From positions 1 to 64,000 of the forward strand of contig VBAR01000003.1 of the NCBI GenBank assembly GCA_005882315.1: 64,000 bases of DNA, read 5' to 3'. A program made the translations under genes and the position numbers. This stretch comes from Bacteroidota bacterium (GTDB taxonomy: Bacteria; Bacteroidota; Bacteroidia; Chitinophagales; Chitinophagaceae). Below, in pieces: positions 1-8,434 of the stretch. The notes below the pieces were generated by a model that saw nothing but the letters and a program-made list of their open reading frames with translations, was not told the DNA's origin and did no database searches. Positions within the stretch are counted from its first letter, which is position 1; each line of letters begins with the position of its first letter.

Positions 1-144
1 GTAATAAACTTTTAAAACAAGTATTTGCAGTGGTAAAAAACAAAACATTGTATCAACCTAATTATTGCTCAGCTAAACCATAAAAAAAATCAATTTTATA
101 TTTGGTTTTTTACACAGTTCATGTTGTATGCTGTGCTCCCTCGT

Positions 145-747
145 CTATTCGTTGCGACAATCAGAAAACTGAAGCTCTTTACAAAGTCTATTTAGCTTTT
201 GTCTTCCAACTTCATTTAATAACCCTTCTCGTTTGGGGTCGCCGATCTTAATCGTCGATTCTAATCTTGCACAACTTAAACAAATCGCTGTTTGTCCAAT
301 TACTCTACCATTTTTAAAGTAAACAATTCCGTGTCTGGGTTCATAACATGCAACAAGTACAGGGTTGGAATATGATTTTTTGTCACCGATAACAGTAGCA
401 ACATAATCTTCTTGTTGTTGTGTCAACTTTTTTACTTGTTGGATTTTGTTTATCCATTGTCCTTTGTCGTTAAGCGGTAAAAATGTATACTCGCCTTCAA
501 AACCAGTATAATCAATAGCAAGAACAGAATCACAATCAAAATTTTTAGTTTTATATGAAATTGTCGTGTCTATGGCCATTTCAACCTTTGAACTGTCGAG
601 CCATTTAATACTTGACCCAAAAAGTTGTTGTTCAGGGTTTGCTATTTTCCCTGTGTCTTGCGACGTCAGCTGGGAGTTTTGAGATGAGTTGTTGCAACTG
701 AGAGAAGTCAAACAGCAAATGGCGAATATGGTAAGAGGTGTCTTCAT
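145..747 (-). CDS. Predicted lipoprotein, function unknown
   Basis: 200-residue protein with an N-terminal hydrophobic segment ending LTSLSCNN, a lipobox-like signal, so probably a lipoprotein anchored in the envelope. The mature part has a low-complexity Ser/Gln/Asn linker (about residues 19-35) followed by a globular region with two Cys close together (CLSC near residue 157). I do not recognise a family. It stands alone at the window edge, on the same strand as the ribosomal-protein genes but beyond the terminator at 842-864. Confidence 0.7.
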   Translation of the reverse strand: MKTPLTIFAICCLTSLSCNNSSQNSQLTSQDTGKIANPEQQLFGSSIKWLDSSKVEMAIDTTISYKTKNFDCDSVLAIDYTGFEGEYTFLPLNDKGQWINKIQQVKKLTQQQEDYVATVIGDKKSYSNPVLVACYEPRHGIVYFKNGRVIGQTAICLSCARLESTIKIGDPKREGLLNEVGRQKLNRLCKELQFSDCRNE

Positions 748-841
748 AGTATTGCATACAACTCAAAAATATTCAAAAATTTTCTAGCTTCCTAAGTTAC
801 ATATACCATCAATTTTCATCAATTTCCCTTCTGAAAATAAA

Positions 842-864
842 AAGTCCCGCAACTTGCGGGACTT
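842..864 (-). terminator. Rho-independent terminator
   Basis: Perfect inverted repeat AAGTCCCGCAA / TTGCGGGACTT around one central base. Read on the minus strand it is followed by a T-rich run (TTTTTATTTTC). It lies just downstream of the Lys/Ala micro-protein gene and would end transcripts from rplU-rpmA and that gene. Confidence 0.8.
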
Positions 865-891
865 CTCTTATAACTTTCGGTCGAAACCGAT

Positions 892-966
892 TTACTTCTT
901 CTTCTTCTTAGCTGCTTTCTTTTTAGGAGCCGCTTTTTTCTTTGCTGCTTTTTTCTTTGCTGCCAT
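892..966 (-). CDS. Lys/Ala-rich micro-protein (histone H1-like tail)
   Basis: 24-codon ORF: Met-Ala-Ala followed by repeated KKKAA blocks, one Pro near the middle, and a C-terminal run of five Lys. 15 of 24 residues are Lys. Composition matches the short H1/Hc1-like basic tails seen in many Bacteroidota, which are thought to bind nucleic acid; function here is inference from composition only. It is followed 27 bp later by a strong terminator and preceded by rpmA on the same strand, which supports a transcribed gene. A simple-sequence artefact cannot be fully excluded. Confidence 0.55.
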   Translation of the reverse strand: MAAKKKAAKKKAAPKKKAAKKKKK

Positions 967-1078
967 GATTTGTGAATTTAATGTTTAGTAAAAATGGGTT
1001 AACGTTAGTAAAAATAGTAAAATTTTTAAACTAACAAAAATAAATTCACAAAAAATGCACAATGGAGCTTTTGGAAGC

Positions 1079-1339
1079 TTACGCTTCAACAGGGTTAACA
1101 GAAATAAACATTCTGTTGCTTCTTCCTTTTTTAAATTCAACAACACCATCGATCATTGAAAAAATAGTGAAGTCTTTTCCAACTCCAACATTTTTTCCAG
1201 GATGATAAGTTGTTCCTCTTTGACGAACGATGATGTTACCAGCAATAGCAGGCTGTCCGCCATAAATTTTTACACCGAGTCTTTTGCTATGTGAGTCGCG
1301 GTTATTTTTTACACTGCCTTCACCTTTCTTATGTGCCAT
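1079..1339 (-). CDS. rpmA: 50S ribosomal protein L27
   Basis: 86 residues, normal L27 length, starting [20 protein letters not shown] and containing the conserved [16 protein letters not shown] stretch. L27 sits near the peptidyl-transferase centre of the large subunit, where its N-terminal tail helps place the tRNA acceptor ends. Here the Met-Ala-His-Lys-Lys start is direct, with no cleavable extension of the Firmicutes type. It lies 22 bp downstream of rplU, the usual L21-L27 operon order. Confidence 0.97.
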   Translation of the reverse strand: MAHKKGEGSVKNNRDSHSKRLGVKIYGGQPAIAGNIIVRQRGTTYHPGKNVGVGKDFTIFSMIDGVVEFKKGRSNRMFISVNPVEA

Positions 1340-1361
1340 GACGAATGAGTTTTGAAATTAA

Positions 1362-1661
1362 TTATTTAATGCTTGTGATCTTGATTTTAGTATACGCAGT
1401 ACGATGACCTTTTTTCTTGTGAAAACCTTTTCTTCTTTTTTGTTTGTATGCAATCACAGTATCACCTTTTTCCTGGCTTACTATTTCTGCAGCTACTGTT
1501 GATTTCACATCACTACCTGCCGTCAACTTACCATCGGCATCTACCATCAATACTTCCACTTCTACTTTATCACCAGCATTACCTTCCACATGAGGAACGT
1601 AAAGGGTCTGGTCTTTTTCTACTTTATACTGCTGTCCGGCGATCTTTATTACGGCTATCAT
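1362..1661 (-). CDS. rplU: 50S ribosomal protein L21
   Basis: 99 residues starting MIAVIKIAGQQYKVEKDQ; binds 23S rRNA in the large subunit. The family hallmarks are visible: the GGKQ/GQQY-type N-terminal motif and the basic C-terminal region KQKRRKGFHKKKGHRTAYTK. A frame extension to a TTG at 1667 would add only two residues; the ATG at 1661 matches family starts. First gene of the rplU-rpmA pair. Confidence 0.97.
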   Translation of the reverse strand: MIAVIKIAGQQYKVEKDQTLYVPHVEGNAGDKVEVEVLMVDADGKLTAGSDVKSTVAAEIVSQEKGDTVIAYKQKRRKGFHKKKGHRTAYTKIKITSIK

Positions 1662-1765
1662 ATACAAAAATTTAAGGGTGGCAAAGGTAAGGGGAAATGC
1701 TTTTCCGGCAAACAGATTATCAAAGTTTTATGTCCACATCCGGGTATAATTAATAGGGCGTCCTT

Positions 1766-1791
1766 TATATTTGCATCCCGCCCCGGCGGGA
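1766..1791 (+). promoter_or_regulatory. Bacteroidota -7 element plus 5' GC hairpin ahead of GH3 gene
   Basis: TATATTTG (1766-1773) fits the Bacteroidota sigma -7 consensus TAnnTTTG. Immediately after it lies a GC palindrome, TCCCGCC/GGCGGGA (1776-1791), so a transcript starting about 7 nt downstream would begin inside this hairpin. I see no clear TTTG -33 box at the expected distance. A similar GC hairpin precedes prfC. Confidence 0.45.
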
Positions 1792-1818
1792 CTACTCAGC
1801 CAGCTTAGCAGTTAGTGT

Positions 1819-3312
1819 ATGAAAATCAAGTCTTTTTTAGCGAAACCCTTCGCTTCATATATATATAAAGGTATCCGAAAAGGGATGGCTACAGCCGTGG
1901 CCGACCAGGAAAATATTCTGAAAACTCAGATAAAAACCGGGCGGATAACGGATATCGGCAAGGATATGAAGCTGGCCGATGTGGATAATTATGAGACCTT
2001 TAAGCAGGCGGTACCTGTCCGGGATTATGAGCAAATGAGGCCTTATGTGGACAGGATCAAGGAGGGTAAGCATAATGTTCTGTGGAAAGGCAAGCCTATT
2101 TATTTCGCCAAAACATCCGGCACGACAAGCGGGGCTAAATACATCCCTATTACAAAAGAATCCATCCCAAACCATATTAATACGGCACGTAATGCCCTGC
2201 TTTGTTATATGGCAGAGACGGGTAATACTGCTTTTGCTAATGGTAAATTGATCTTTCTTTCAGGTTCCCCGGTGCTGGACAGGATTGGCGGCGTTCCAAC
2301 TGGCCGGTTGAGTGGTATCGTCAATCATCATGTTCCAAAATATCTCAGGGCAAACCAGATGCCTTCGTATGAAACTAATTGTATTGAAGACTGGGAAACC
2401 AAACTCGGAAAAATAGTTGATGAGACCATCAATCAGAACATGACACTCATTAGTGGTATACCACCATGGATGCAGATGTATTTTGATGAGTTGACAAAAC
2501 GCAGTGGAAAAAAGATCGCTGACCTGTTTCCAAATTTCAGTGTGATGGTTCAGGGCGGTGTAAACTTTGAACCTTACAAAGCCAAACTGTACGAAAGCAT
2601 TGGCAAGAAAATTGACTGCATTGAGCTGTTTCCTGCAAGTGAAGGTTTCTTTGCTTTCCAGGATTCACAGAATGCGGAAGGTCTTTTGCTGAATACTAAT
2701 AGCGGAATTTTTTATGAGTTTATCCCGGTTGCAGAGTTTTATAATGATAACCCAACACGATTATCATTGAGAGATGTAAAAGTGGGAGAGAACTATGCAA
2801 TGATCATTAATAACAATGCTGGCCTTTGGGGATATAATCTTGGTGATACGGTAAAATTTGTTTCAACAAATCCTTACCGGTTAGTTGTTACAGGCCGTAT
2901 CAAACATTTTATTTCAGCATTTGGAGAGCATGTGATAGGTGAGGAGGTAGAATATAGTTTGTTGCGTGCTGCAGAAGAAGAGAGAGTACATATCACAGAA
3001 TTTACTGTTGCGCCATTTGTAAATAAATCGGATGGCAGATCCTATCACGAATGGTTTATTGAATTTGAGAATAAGCCAGATGACATGACTGCCTTTATTA
3101 AAAAAATGGATGACAACCTGCGGACAAAGAATGTATATTACGATGATTTAATAAGCGGAAATATTTTGTCAACCCTTAAAGTGACGCCAATTCGCAAGAA
3201 TGGTTTCATTGATTATATGAAATCCATCGGTAAATTAGGCGGACAAAATAAAGTACCAAGATTGAGTAATGACAGGAAGATTGCGGATGAGTTAACTAAG
3301 TTTGCTGAATGA
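1819..3312 (+). CDS. GH3-family acyl-adenylate-forming protein
   Basis: 497 residues, the usual size of bacterial GH3-domain proteins. A phosphate-binding motif TSGTTSGAKYIPIT lies at about residues 99-112, and a C-terminal adenylation-type segment (LVVTGRIKHFISAFGEHV) follows. Plant GH3 enzymes adenylate acids such as auxin and join them to amino acids; the bacterial substrate is unknown. The stop overlaps the dxr start (ATGA), so the two are probably cotranscribed, but that does not define the substrate. Confidence 0.88.
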   Translation: MKIKSFLAKPFASYIYKGIRKGMATAVADQENILKTQIKTGRITDIGKDMKLADVDNYETFKQAVPVRDYEQMRPYVDRIKEGKHNVLWKGKPIYFAKTSGTTSGAKYIPITKESIPNHINTARNALLCYMAETGNTAFANGKLIFLSGSPVLDRIGGVPTGRLSGIVNHHVPKYLRANQMPSYETNCIEDWETKLGKIVDETINQNMTLISGIPPWMQMYFDELTKRSGKKIADLFPNFSVMVQGGVNFEPYKAKLYESIGKKIDCIELFPASEGFFAFQDSQNAEGLLLNTNSGIFYEFIPVAEFYNDNPTRLSLRDVKVGENYAMIINNNAGLWGYNLGDTVKFVSTNPYRLVVTGRIKHFISAFGEHVIGEEVEYSLLRAAEEERVHITEFTVAPFVNKSDGRSYHEWFIEFENKPDDMTAFIKKMDDNLRTKNVYYDDLISGNILSTLKVTPIRKNGFIDYMKSIGKLGGQNKVPRLSNDRKIADELTKFAE

Positions 3313-4478
3313 CCAATGACTCTAACATAAAACGTATTGCCCTTTTTGGCTCTACCGGTTCTATCGGTACGCAGGCATTGGAAGTAATTGCTGCCCATCC
3401 GGATAAATTTTCTGCTGAAGTATTGACTGCACAAAACAGCGATGACCTGTTGATACAACAAGCGCTGAAGTTCAATCCCAATATTGTAGTGATCGGTGAT
3501 GAAAAGAAATACCAGAAAGTAAAAGATGCTTTGGCTGCTACGGATGTAAAAGTATTTTCTGGCGAAAAAGCATTGGAAGAAGTAGCTGCAATGGATTGTT
3601 ATGATCTGATGCTTGCTGGTATTGTTGGCTTTGCTGGGTTAAAACCTACACTTAAAGCAATTGAAAACAAAAAGACAATTGGACTCGCTAATAAAGAAAC
3701 ATTGGTTGTTGCAGGAGATATTATAATGCAGAAAGCCGTTGAAAACAGGGTTGCTGTTATTCCAGTTGATTCAGAACATTCAGCCATTTTTCAATGTCTT
3801 GTTGGTGAATCAAGAAACAAGATCGAGAAAGTGATCCTCACTGCATCAGGCGGACCATTCCTGGGAAAGAAGCCAAACTTTCTCGTGAATGTAAAAAGAG
3901 AACATGCTTTGCAGCATCCAAACTGGACAATGGGTGCAAAGATCTCAATTGATTCATCTACACTAATGAATAAAGGGCTTGAGATGATCGAAGCAAAATG
4001 GTTGTTTAACCTGAAACCGGAACAGGTACAGGTTATCATTCATCCGCAAAGTATTATTCATAGCATGGTGCAGTTTGAAGATGGAAGTATAAAAGCGCAG
4101 ATGGGTTTGCCGGATATGAAACTGCCAATACAGTATGCATTAGGTTTCCCTCATCGTATTCCAAATAATTATCCGCGGTTTGAATTCAGAAAATATGCGA
4201 CACTGAATTTTGAAGAACCCGATATCAGAACATTCCGAAACCTCGCATTGGCGCAGGATGCTTTATTTAAAGGCGGTAATTTGCCCTGTGTAATGAATGC
4301 GGCCAATGAACTTGCAGTCTATGCATTTTTAAGGAACAGGGTTGGCTTTTTGGAAATGACAGACCTGATTGAAAAGACGATGGCAAAGATCCCTTTTATA
4401 GAAAAGCCTACGCTGGAAGAATATTTTGAAAGCGATGGTGAGGCCCGTAATTTTGTCGCCGACATTATAAAATTGTAA
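3309..4478 (+). CDS. dxr: 1-deoxy-D-xylulose 5-phosphate reductoisomerase
   Basis: 389 residues. Converts DXP to 2-C-methyl-D-erythritol 4-phosphate with NADPH, the first committed step of the MEP isoprenoid pathway. Visible: NADPH loop GSTGSIG (residues 14-20), PVDSEHSAIFQCL, LTASGGPF, and the metal/substrate motif SIDSSTLMNKGLEMIEAKWL. Length and motifs are complete. The ATG lies inside the stop of the GH3 gene (4-bp overlap), and a terminator follows. Confidence 0.97.
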   Translation: MTNDSNIKRIALFGSTGSIGTQALEVIAAHPDKFSAEVLTAQNSDDLLIQQALKFNPNIVVIGDEKKYQKVKDALAATDVKVFSGEKALEEVAAMDCYDLMLAGIVGFAGLKPTLKAIENKKTIGLANKETLVVAGDIIMQKAVENRVAVIPVDSEHSAIFQCLVGESRNKIEKVILTASGGPFLGKKPNFLVNVKREHALQHPNWTMGAKISIDSSTLMNKGLEMIEAKWLFNLKPEQVQVIIHPQSIIHSMVQFEDGSIKAQMGLPDMKLPIQYALGFPHRIPNNYPRFEFRKYATLNFEEPDIRTFRNLALAQDALFKGGNLPCVMNAANELAVYAFLRNRVGFLEMTDLIEKTMAKIPFIEKPTLEEYFESDGEARNFVADIIKL

Positions 4479-4483
4479 CGTTC

Positions 4484-4508
4484 CCCAACTACGGTTGGGT
4501 TGTTTTTT
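4484..4508 (+). terminator. Rho-independent terminator after dxr
   Basis: Stem CCCAAC/GTTGGG with a TACG tetraloop followed by TTGTTTTTT. It lies 6 bp after the dxr stop and ends 15 bp before rseP, so rseP may have its own promoter or depend on readthrough. Confidence 0.75.
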
Positions 4509-4522
4509 AATAAGAATCTATT

Positions 4523-5875
4523 ATGCATTATTTGTTAGCTATTGATTTGAGTACACTTGGAGTGAAGGCTGCCCAGTTTATTTTATCTTTTTCAATCCTG
4601 ATCGTCTTACATGAATTTGGTCATTATATCACAGCCAAATGGTTTGGTTGCCGGGTAGAAAAATTCTATTTGTTTTTCAATCCATGGTTCTCGCTTTGGA
4701 AAAAGAAAAAAGGTGAAACTGAATATGGACTCGGCTGGATACCATTGGGCGGTTATGTGAAGATCTCCGGAATGATCGATGAGAGCATGGACAAAGAGGC
4801 AATGAAATTGCCGGCACAACCTTATGAGTTCAGAAGTAAACCGGCCTGGCAGCGATTGATCATTATGTTAGGTGGGATTATAATAAATGTGGTATTGGCG
4901 ATCCTCATTTTTATTGTAATACTTTGGGTTTGGGGAAAAGAGTATATGCCGCCGGCCAATGCTAAGTACGGAATTGCAGTGGATAGCCTTGCGCAAACTG
5001 TTGGATTAAAGGATGGAGATATTGTGTTGAAAGTAGATACAACAACTTTGAAGGATATTGGTTCTGTGAAGGGCAGGATCGTTTTAGATGAAGCAACTTC
5101 ACTTACAATACAAAGAGGGGATAGCCTGATTGAATTAAAACTCGATGATGGATTGGTGAGAAAACTAAATACGAGGACCTCAGGAAGTTTTGTAAATGTG
5201 AGGGCGCCATTTGTTGTGAAAAAATTTGCTAAAAAATCAAATGCTGAAAAAGCAGGTATTTTGGCTGAAGATAGAATTGTAGGCGTTAATGGTATTGAAA
5301 CATTATACTATCACGAGTATAAAAGAGCAACAAAAGATATAAAGGATACCAGCCTGACGATAAAAATTCTTCGCGGTAATGACACGATCACTAAAACTGT
5401 TGAGTTTGATAAAAATGGATTAATAGGTGTTGAAGCAAAATCCCTGGAAGAGCTCGGCTTTATATTCGAGGCAGAGCATTTTAATTTTTTCCAGGCCATA
5501 CCGGCTGGTTTTAAAGAATGCTGGTCAACATTAGGAAGATATATGACAGGGTTGCGCCAATTGTTTACTGGTAAAGCAAAAGCCAGTGAATCTGTAGGTA
5601 GTGTTTTGAGTATTGGTGGTATTTATCCTGATGAATGGAACTGGCAGATATTCTGGTCGCTTACTGCGATATTCAGTATCATTCTTGCATTCATGAATAT
5701 ATTGCCAATACCCGGGCTTGATGGTGGGCATGCATTATTTACATTAGTAGAAATGATTACCGGTCGCAAACCGAGTGATAAGTTTTTGGAGTATGCACAA
5801 ATGGTAGGAATGGTATTACTGCTTGCATTAATGGCTTATGCATTAGGGCTTGATATCTGGCGGATATTTAAATAG
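4523..5875 (+). CDS. rseP: Site-2 intramembrane metalloprotease, RseP family
   Basis: 450 residues, inner membrane. Zinc-binding HEFGH lies at residues 30-34 in the first hydrophobic helix, and the second catalytic motif (PGLDGGH, LDGG at 399-402) is near the C-terminus; both are needed for activity and both are intact. Two PDZ-like regions lie between them (around residues 135-200 and 225-300). The family cuts membrane-bound anti-sigma factors and signal-peptide remnants; the substrate here is unknown. Faces the mutS-like gene convergently. Confidence 0.95.
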   Translation: MHYLLAIDLSTLGVKAAQFILSFSILIVLHEFGHYITAKWFGCRVEKFYLFFNPWFSLWKKKKGETEYGLGWIPLGGYVKISGMIDESMDKEAMKLPAQPYEFRSKPAWQRLIIMLGGIIINVVLAILIFIVILWVWGKEYMPPANAKYGIAVDSLAQTVGLKDGDIVLKVDTTTLKDIGSVKGRIVLDEATSLTIQRGDSLIELKLDDGLVRKLNTRTSGSFVNVRAPFVVKKFAKKSNAEKAGILAEDRIVGVNGIETLYYHEYKRATKDIKDTSLTIKILRGNDTITKTVEFDKNGLIGVEAKSLEELGFIFEAEHFNFFQAIPAGFKECWSTLGRYMTGLRQLFTGKAKASESVGSVLSIGGIYPDEWNWQIFWSLTAIFSIILAFMNILPIPGLDGGHALFTLVEMITGRKPSDKFLEYAQMVGMVLLLALMAYALGLDIWRIFK

Positions 5876-5876
5876 G

Positions 5877-5979
5877 GCTAAGAGTTTGAAAGAGAGAAAG
5901 AGAGGTTTTATGTCTTTGTATAGTTTATAACAGGGATAAAATTTACTCTTTGCCTCTTTCCACACCTTTATCTCTTAGC
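5877..5979. repeat. Inverted, 8-bp-period purine-rich arms between convergent genes
   Basis: GCTAAGAG (5877-5884) is matched by CTCTTAGC (5972-5979). The interior arms are A/G-rich with an 8-bp beat (AAAGAGAG twice on the left; CTCTTTGC, CTCTTTCC on the right), so pairing is imperfect. The position between the rseP stop and the mutS-like stop suggests a bidirectional termination structure. Resembles the 7-bp-period hairpins elsewhere in the window but with a different period. Confidence 0.5.
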
Positions 5980-7773
5980 TTATAATTCGATCCCAATCTT
6001 TTTCATCAATAAAGAGGCGTTCATGCTTTGGCATACGCCTCTTTTTAATTTGTAATCAAAATACAATTCATCGTTCGCTACCTGCACATCAAAATGATAG
6101 TTGTGAATATTGGCAGGAAATTCATCAGCCAGTTTTGCCAATTCCAGATCATGTGTAGCGATCAGCCCGGCGGCTTTATGTTGTATGAGTTGTTTTATTA
6201 AAGCTTTCGAACCTGTATGCCTGTCGCCGGAATTTGTGCCTCTTAAAATTTCATCCAGCAGCAGGAAAACTTTTTCATTATTATAAACGGCATCAATTAC
6301 TTCTTTTAGCTTTTTAAGTTCTGCATAAAAGGTAGATGTGCTTTCTTCCAGGTTATCACTAACCCTCATGCTGCTCAGCACTTTCATTGGCGAAAGCGTA
6401 AGTGATCTTGCATGAACAGAGGCGCCCATCATCGCTAAAACTATATTCACCCCGATACTTCTGAGAAATGTGCTTTTACCGGCCATATTAGAACCCGTAA
6501 CAAGATTCATCTGGTTTAATCCTTCGGTTGCAAAAGAATTGCAAACCAGTTTTTCTTTTGGGATCAAAGGATGCCCCAACTCTTCAGCATTAAAAACGCC
6601 TTGTTGATCCGATATGACCGGGAATGAATTTTCGGAGTGATTGAAATGAAAATTACCCAATGACGAAAGACATTCAATTTCTGCAAGGGCATGAAACCAT
6701 TCATCAATGCTTTCTTTATTTTCTTTTTTCCATTTTTCAAGGACAAATATTTGCTGTAAGTCCCAGAATAAGAAAGTGTTTAAAGGAATAAATACAAGTG
6801 GGTTCAGGCGAATATCAAACCGGTCTAAAATATTTTTCAATTTTTTTATTGATTGTGATGATGTGCCTGACCCGGTTTTGAATTTGTTTTTTAGCTGTTC
6901 AAGTAGTTCGGATCTAAACTCCTTTTGTTCGATCCATCTTATACTGCCAGACAGTGATTCTAATTGCGGGGCTACTTTATCCAATTGCAGGTATGAAGGC
7001 ATTACTTGTTTTGAAATAATAAAGGAGATGCCAAGCATCAGGATCATTAACGGATAAAAAGCAGATGATGAAAGAACATCCGTAAGATGCAGGATAAGTA
7101 ATGTAAAGCTTATTACAGGCAAGAGATATTTCAGAACCCGCCAGTATGATTTGCCTGAAAACTCATTAGGTTCTTTAAGCCAGTTATCAATTTTTCGCTG
7201 TGTGCTGATGCTGATCGGACTTGCGGTGCCATAGGATTGCAGTTGCTGACGCCAGTTTAGTTCAGTTGTCAGTTCGTTAACTGCGTGCTGACGTTGAAGT
7301 ATAGCTTCGGGTTCTGCAGGATGCAGCAACCAGTCTGAAAATAATTTATTTCCCTGCTCACTTTTGGTTCGATTGATATATTGATATAAGGAAGCTCTCC
7401 CGAAAATATCGAGGTCGTTGGCATATTCATGCATTTCGGGTTTGTATTGGCTGCCATCTGGTAAATGGGTGAAATGATGATTCAGAACTTCAATTTCAGT
7501 TTCGTTTATCTTAATAAGTCTTTCAAGGTTTTCGATTGCATCATTATTGTTGAGATCTTTTGTGAGGATGAAAAGAAATAAAGCAATAAACAAAAAGGGT
7601 AGGGGAAGGAGGAAAAACATTCCATTTGTCCAAAGCCACCATAGGCTGACTAATGCCAGGCCCATGCTTAGTAACCTAAGCCAGCCCAATAAAGATTTTC
7701 GCTTTTCTAGTTTATTAAGTTCAGCCTTTAGTCTTGTAATTTCTTGCTGATAGGTTTCTAATGGATTCGTCAT
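5980..7773 (-). CDS. Membrane-anchored MutS-family ATPase
   Basis: 597 residues when started at the ATG giving MTNPLETYQQEITRL; a longer frame to 7836 adds a Phe/Cys-rich stretch that looks non-coding. Order: short coiled coil (about 5-28), two closely spaced hydrophobic segments (about 32-72), a helical core region with two more hydrophobic stretches, then the MutS ATPase domain with P-loop GSNMAGKST (427-435), Walker B LLLDEILRGTN and the HDLELA loop. The mismatch-recognition domains I/II of MutS1 are absent. So it is a MutS relative, not the canonical repair protein; its role is unknown. Confidence 0.85.
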   Translation of the reverse strand: MTNPLETYQQEITRLKAELNKLEKRKSLLGWLRLLSMGLALVSLWWLWTNGMFFLLPLPFLFIALFLFILTKDLNNNDAIENLERLIKINETEIEVLNHHFTHLPDGSQYKPEMHEYANDLDIFGRASLYQYINRTKSEQGNKLFSDWLLHPAEPEAILQRQHAVNELTTELNWRQQLQSYGTASPISISTQRKIDNWLKEPNEFSGKSYWRVLKYLLPVISFTLLILHLTDVLSSSAFYPLMILMLGISFIISKQVMPSYLQLDKVAPQLESLSGSIRWIEQKEFRSELLEQLKNKFKTGSGTSSQSIKKLKNILDRFDIRLNPLVFIPLNTFLFWDLQQIFVLEKWKKENKESIDEWFHALAEIECLSSLGNFHFNHSENSFPVISDQQGVFNAEELGHPLIPKEKLVCNSFATEGLNQMNLVTGSNMAGKSTFLRSIGVNIVLAMMGASVHARSLTLSPMKVLSSMRVSDNLEESTSTFYAELKKLKEVIDAVYNNEKVFLLLDEILRGTNSGDRHTGSKALIKQLIQHKAAGLIATHDLELAKLADEFPANIHNYHFDVQVANDELYFDYKLKRGVCQSMNASLLMKKIGIEL

Positions 7774-7858
7774 TGGGTAAAAATAAAATATTTCGCATTG
7801 GCATGGTGGCGAAATAAATTTTAAGTAAAAATTCAATATGCACCACGGGAAACATGGT

Positions 7859-7866
7859 TATCTTTG
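7859..7866 (+). promoter_or_regulatory. Candidate -7 element upstream of tmRNA
   Basis: TATCTTTG matches TAnnTTTG and is the only good match between the mutS-like start and ssrA. It would start a transcript near 7873, leaving a leader of about 125 nt before the mature tmRNA 5' end that contains the 24-bp tandem repeat. No TTTG box is visible at the expected -33 spacing. Confidence 0.35.
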
Positions 7867-7933
7867 CAGACAGTTCGATTATGCTGAATAGGGATACCGA
7901 ACGTACAAGAGTGCGACGCAACAATGGCCTAAT

Positions 7934-7981
7934 AGTAGCAATGTTGCCGGTAACAAAAGTAGCAATGTTGCCGGTAACAAA
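7934..7981 (+). repeat. Perfect 24-bp tandem repeat, two copies
   Basis: The unit starts AGTAGCAATGTTGCC and ends GGTAACAAA, and is repeated exactly and head-to-tail (7934-7957, 7958-7981), ending 16 bp before the tmRNA. Being 24 nt it is codon-phased: in the frame starting ATG at 7881 it encodes VAMLPVTK twice. Origin unclear. Confidence 0.9.
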
Positions 7982-7997
7982 ATATCGAAATGAAAAT

Positions 7998-8364
7998 GGG
8001 GGTGCCCGGTTTTGACAGCATAGATCTTTGAAAGTGTAAGCATGTTCTGCGTTGTGTAATTAGCAGGCTAATCTGAATACTCAAAACTCAAATGGCAATA
8101 CTCAGTATGCCATGGCTGCCTAATCAGTGATTAAGTAGTCATTAGGGCCGCCGGGCCGGTTCGCTTGTTTCCATGCCCTGCCGCCGACTTAAAATAAAAC
8201 AAGTTGCTGCAATCATAGGCTGTGCTGATTGCCTAAGACCATCCAGCTAAGGAAGTGATCGGTTGTTTGTTTCCAGTTACTTTCCGACACAATAAAACAG
8301 AATAAGCATGTAGAAAGCTTTCGGCGAATATGTTTGGACAGGAGTTCGATTCTCCTCACCTCCA
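7998..8364 (+). ncRNA. ssrA: tmRNA (SsrA)
   Basis: About 367 nt. 5' GGGGGTG pairs with 3' CACCTCC to form the acceptor stem; the T arm is AGGAG-TTCGATT-CTCCT, followed by discriminator A. CCA is not encoded (genome reads CCC). The tag reading frame ends ...NTQYAMAA before TAA, with a second in-frame TAG five codons later; the resume codon is probably GGC, giving GNTQYAMAA (inference). Rescues stalled ribosomes by trans-translation with SmpB, which is not in this window. The 3' end is partly duplicated downstream. Confidence 0.95.
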
Positions 8365-8434
8365 CCCGGTTTAAATGCAACAAAATGTAAGCGACTGCAA
8401 AATTATGATTAGCAGTCGCTTTTGTTTTTAGCAT
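8356..8434 (+). repeat. Direct repeat copy 1: tmRNA 3' end plus terminator
   Basis: Starts at TCACCTCCACCCGGTTTA inside the tmRNA acceptor/3' end and runs through the terminator to TAGCAT. A near copy lies at 8563-8636. The 18-bp core is identical in both copies; the hairpin and flanks are diverged with small indels. tmRNA 3' ends are well-known integration sites, so this looks like an old attachment-site duplication (inference). Confidence 0.8.
8389..8428 (+). terminator. tmRNA terminator
   Basis: Stem AAGCGACTGC / GCAGTCGCTT (8389-8398 and 8412-8421) followed by TTGTTTTT, starting 24 nt after the mature tmRNA 3' end. Confidence 0.85.

Noticed and set aside
1-144. Possible gene or RNA at the window start
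   Set aside because: AT-rich, no ORF or structure I can support.
7774-7836. N-terminal extension of the MutS-like protein
   Set aside because: Adds an aromatic/Cys-rich stretch ahead of a good Met; no domain there.
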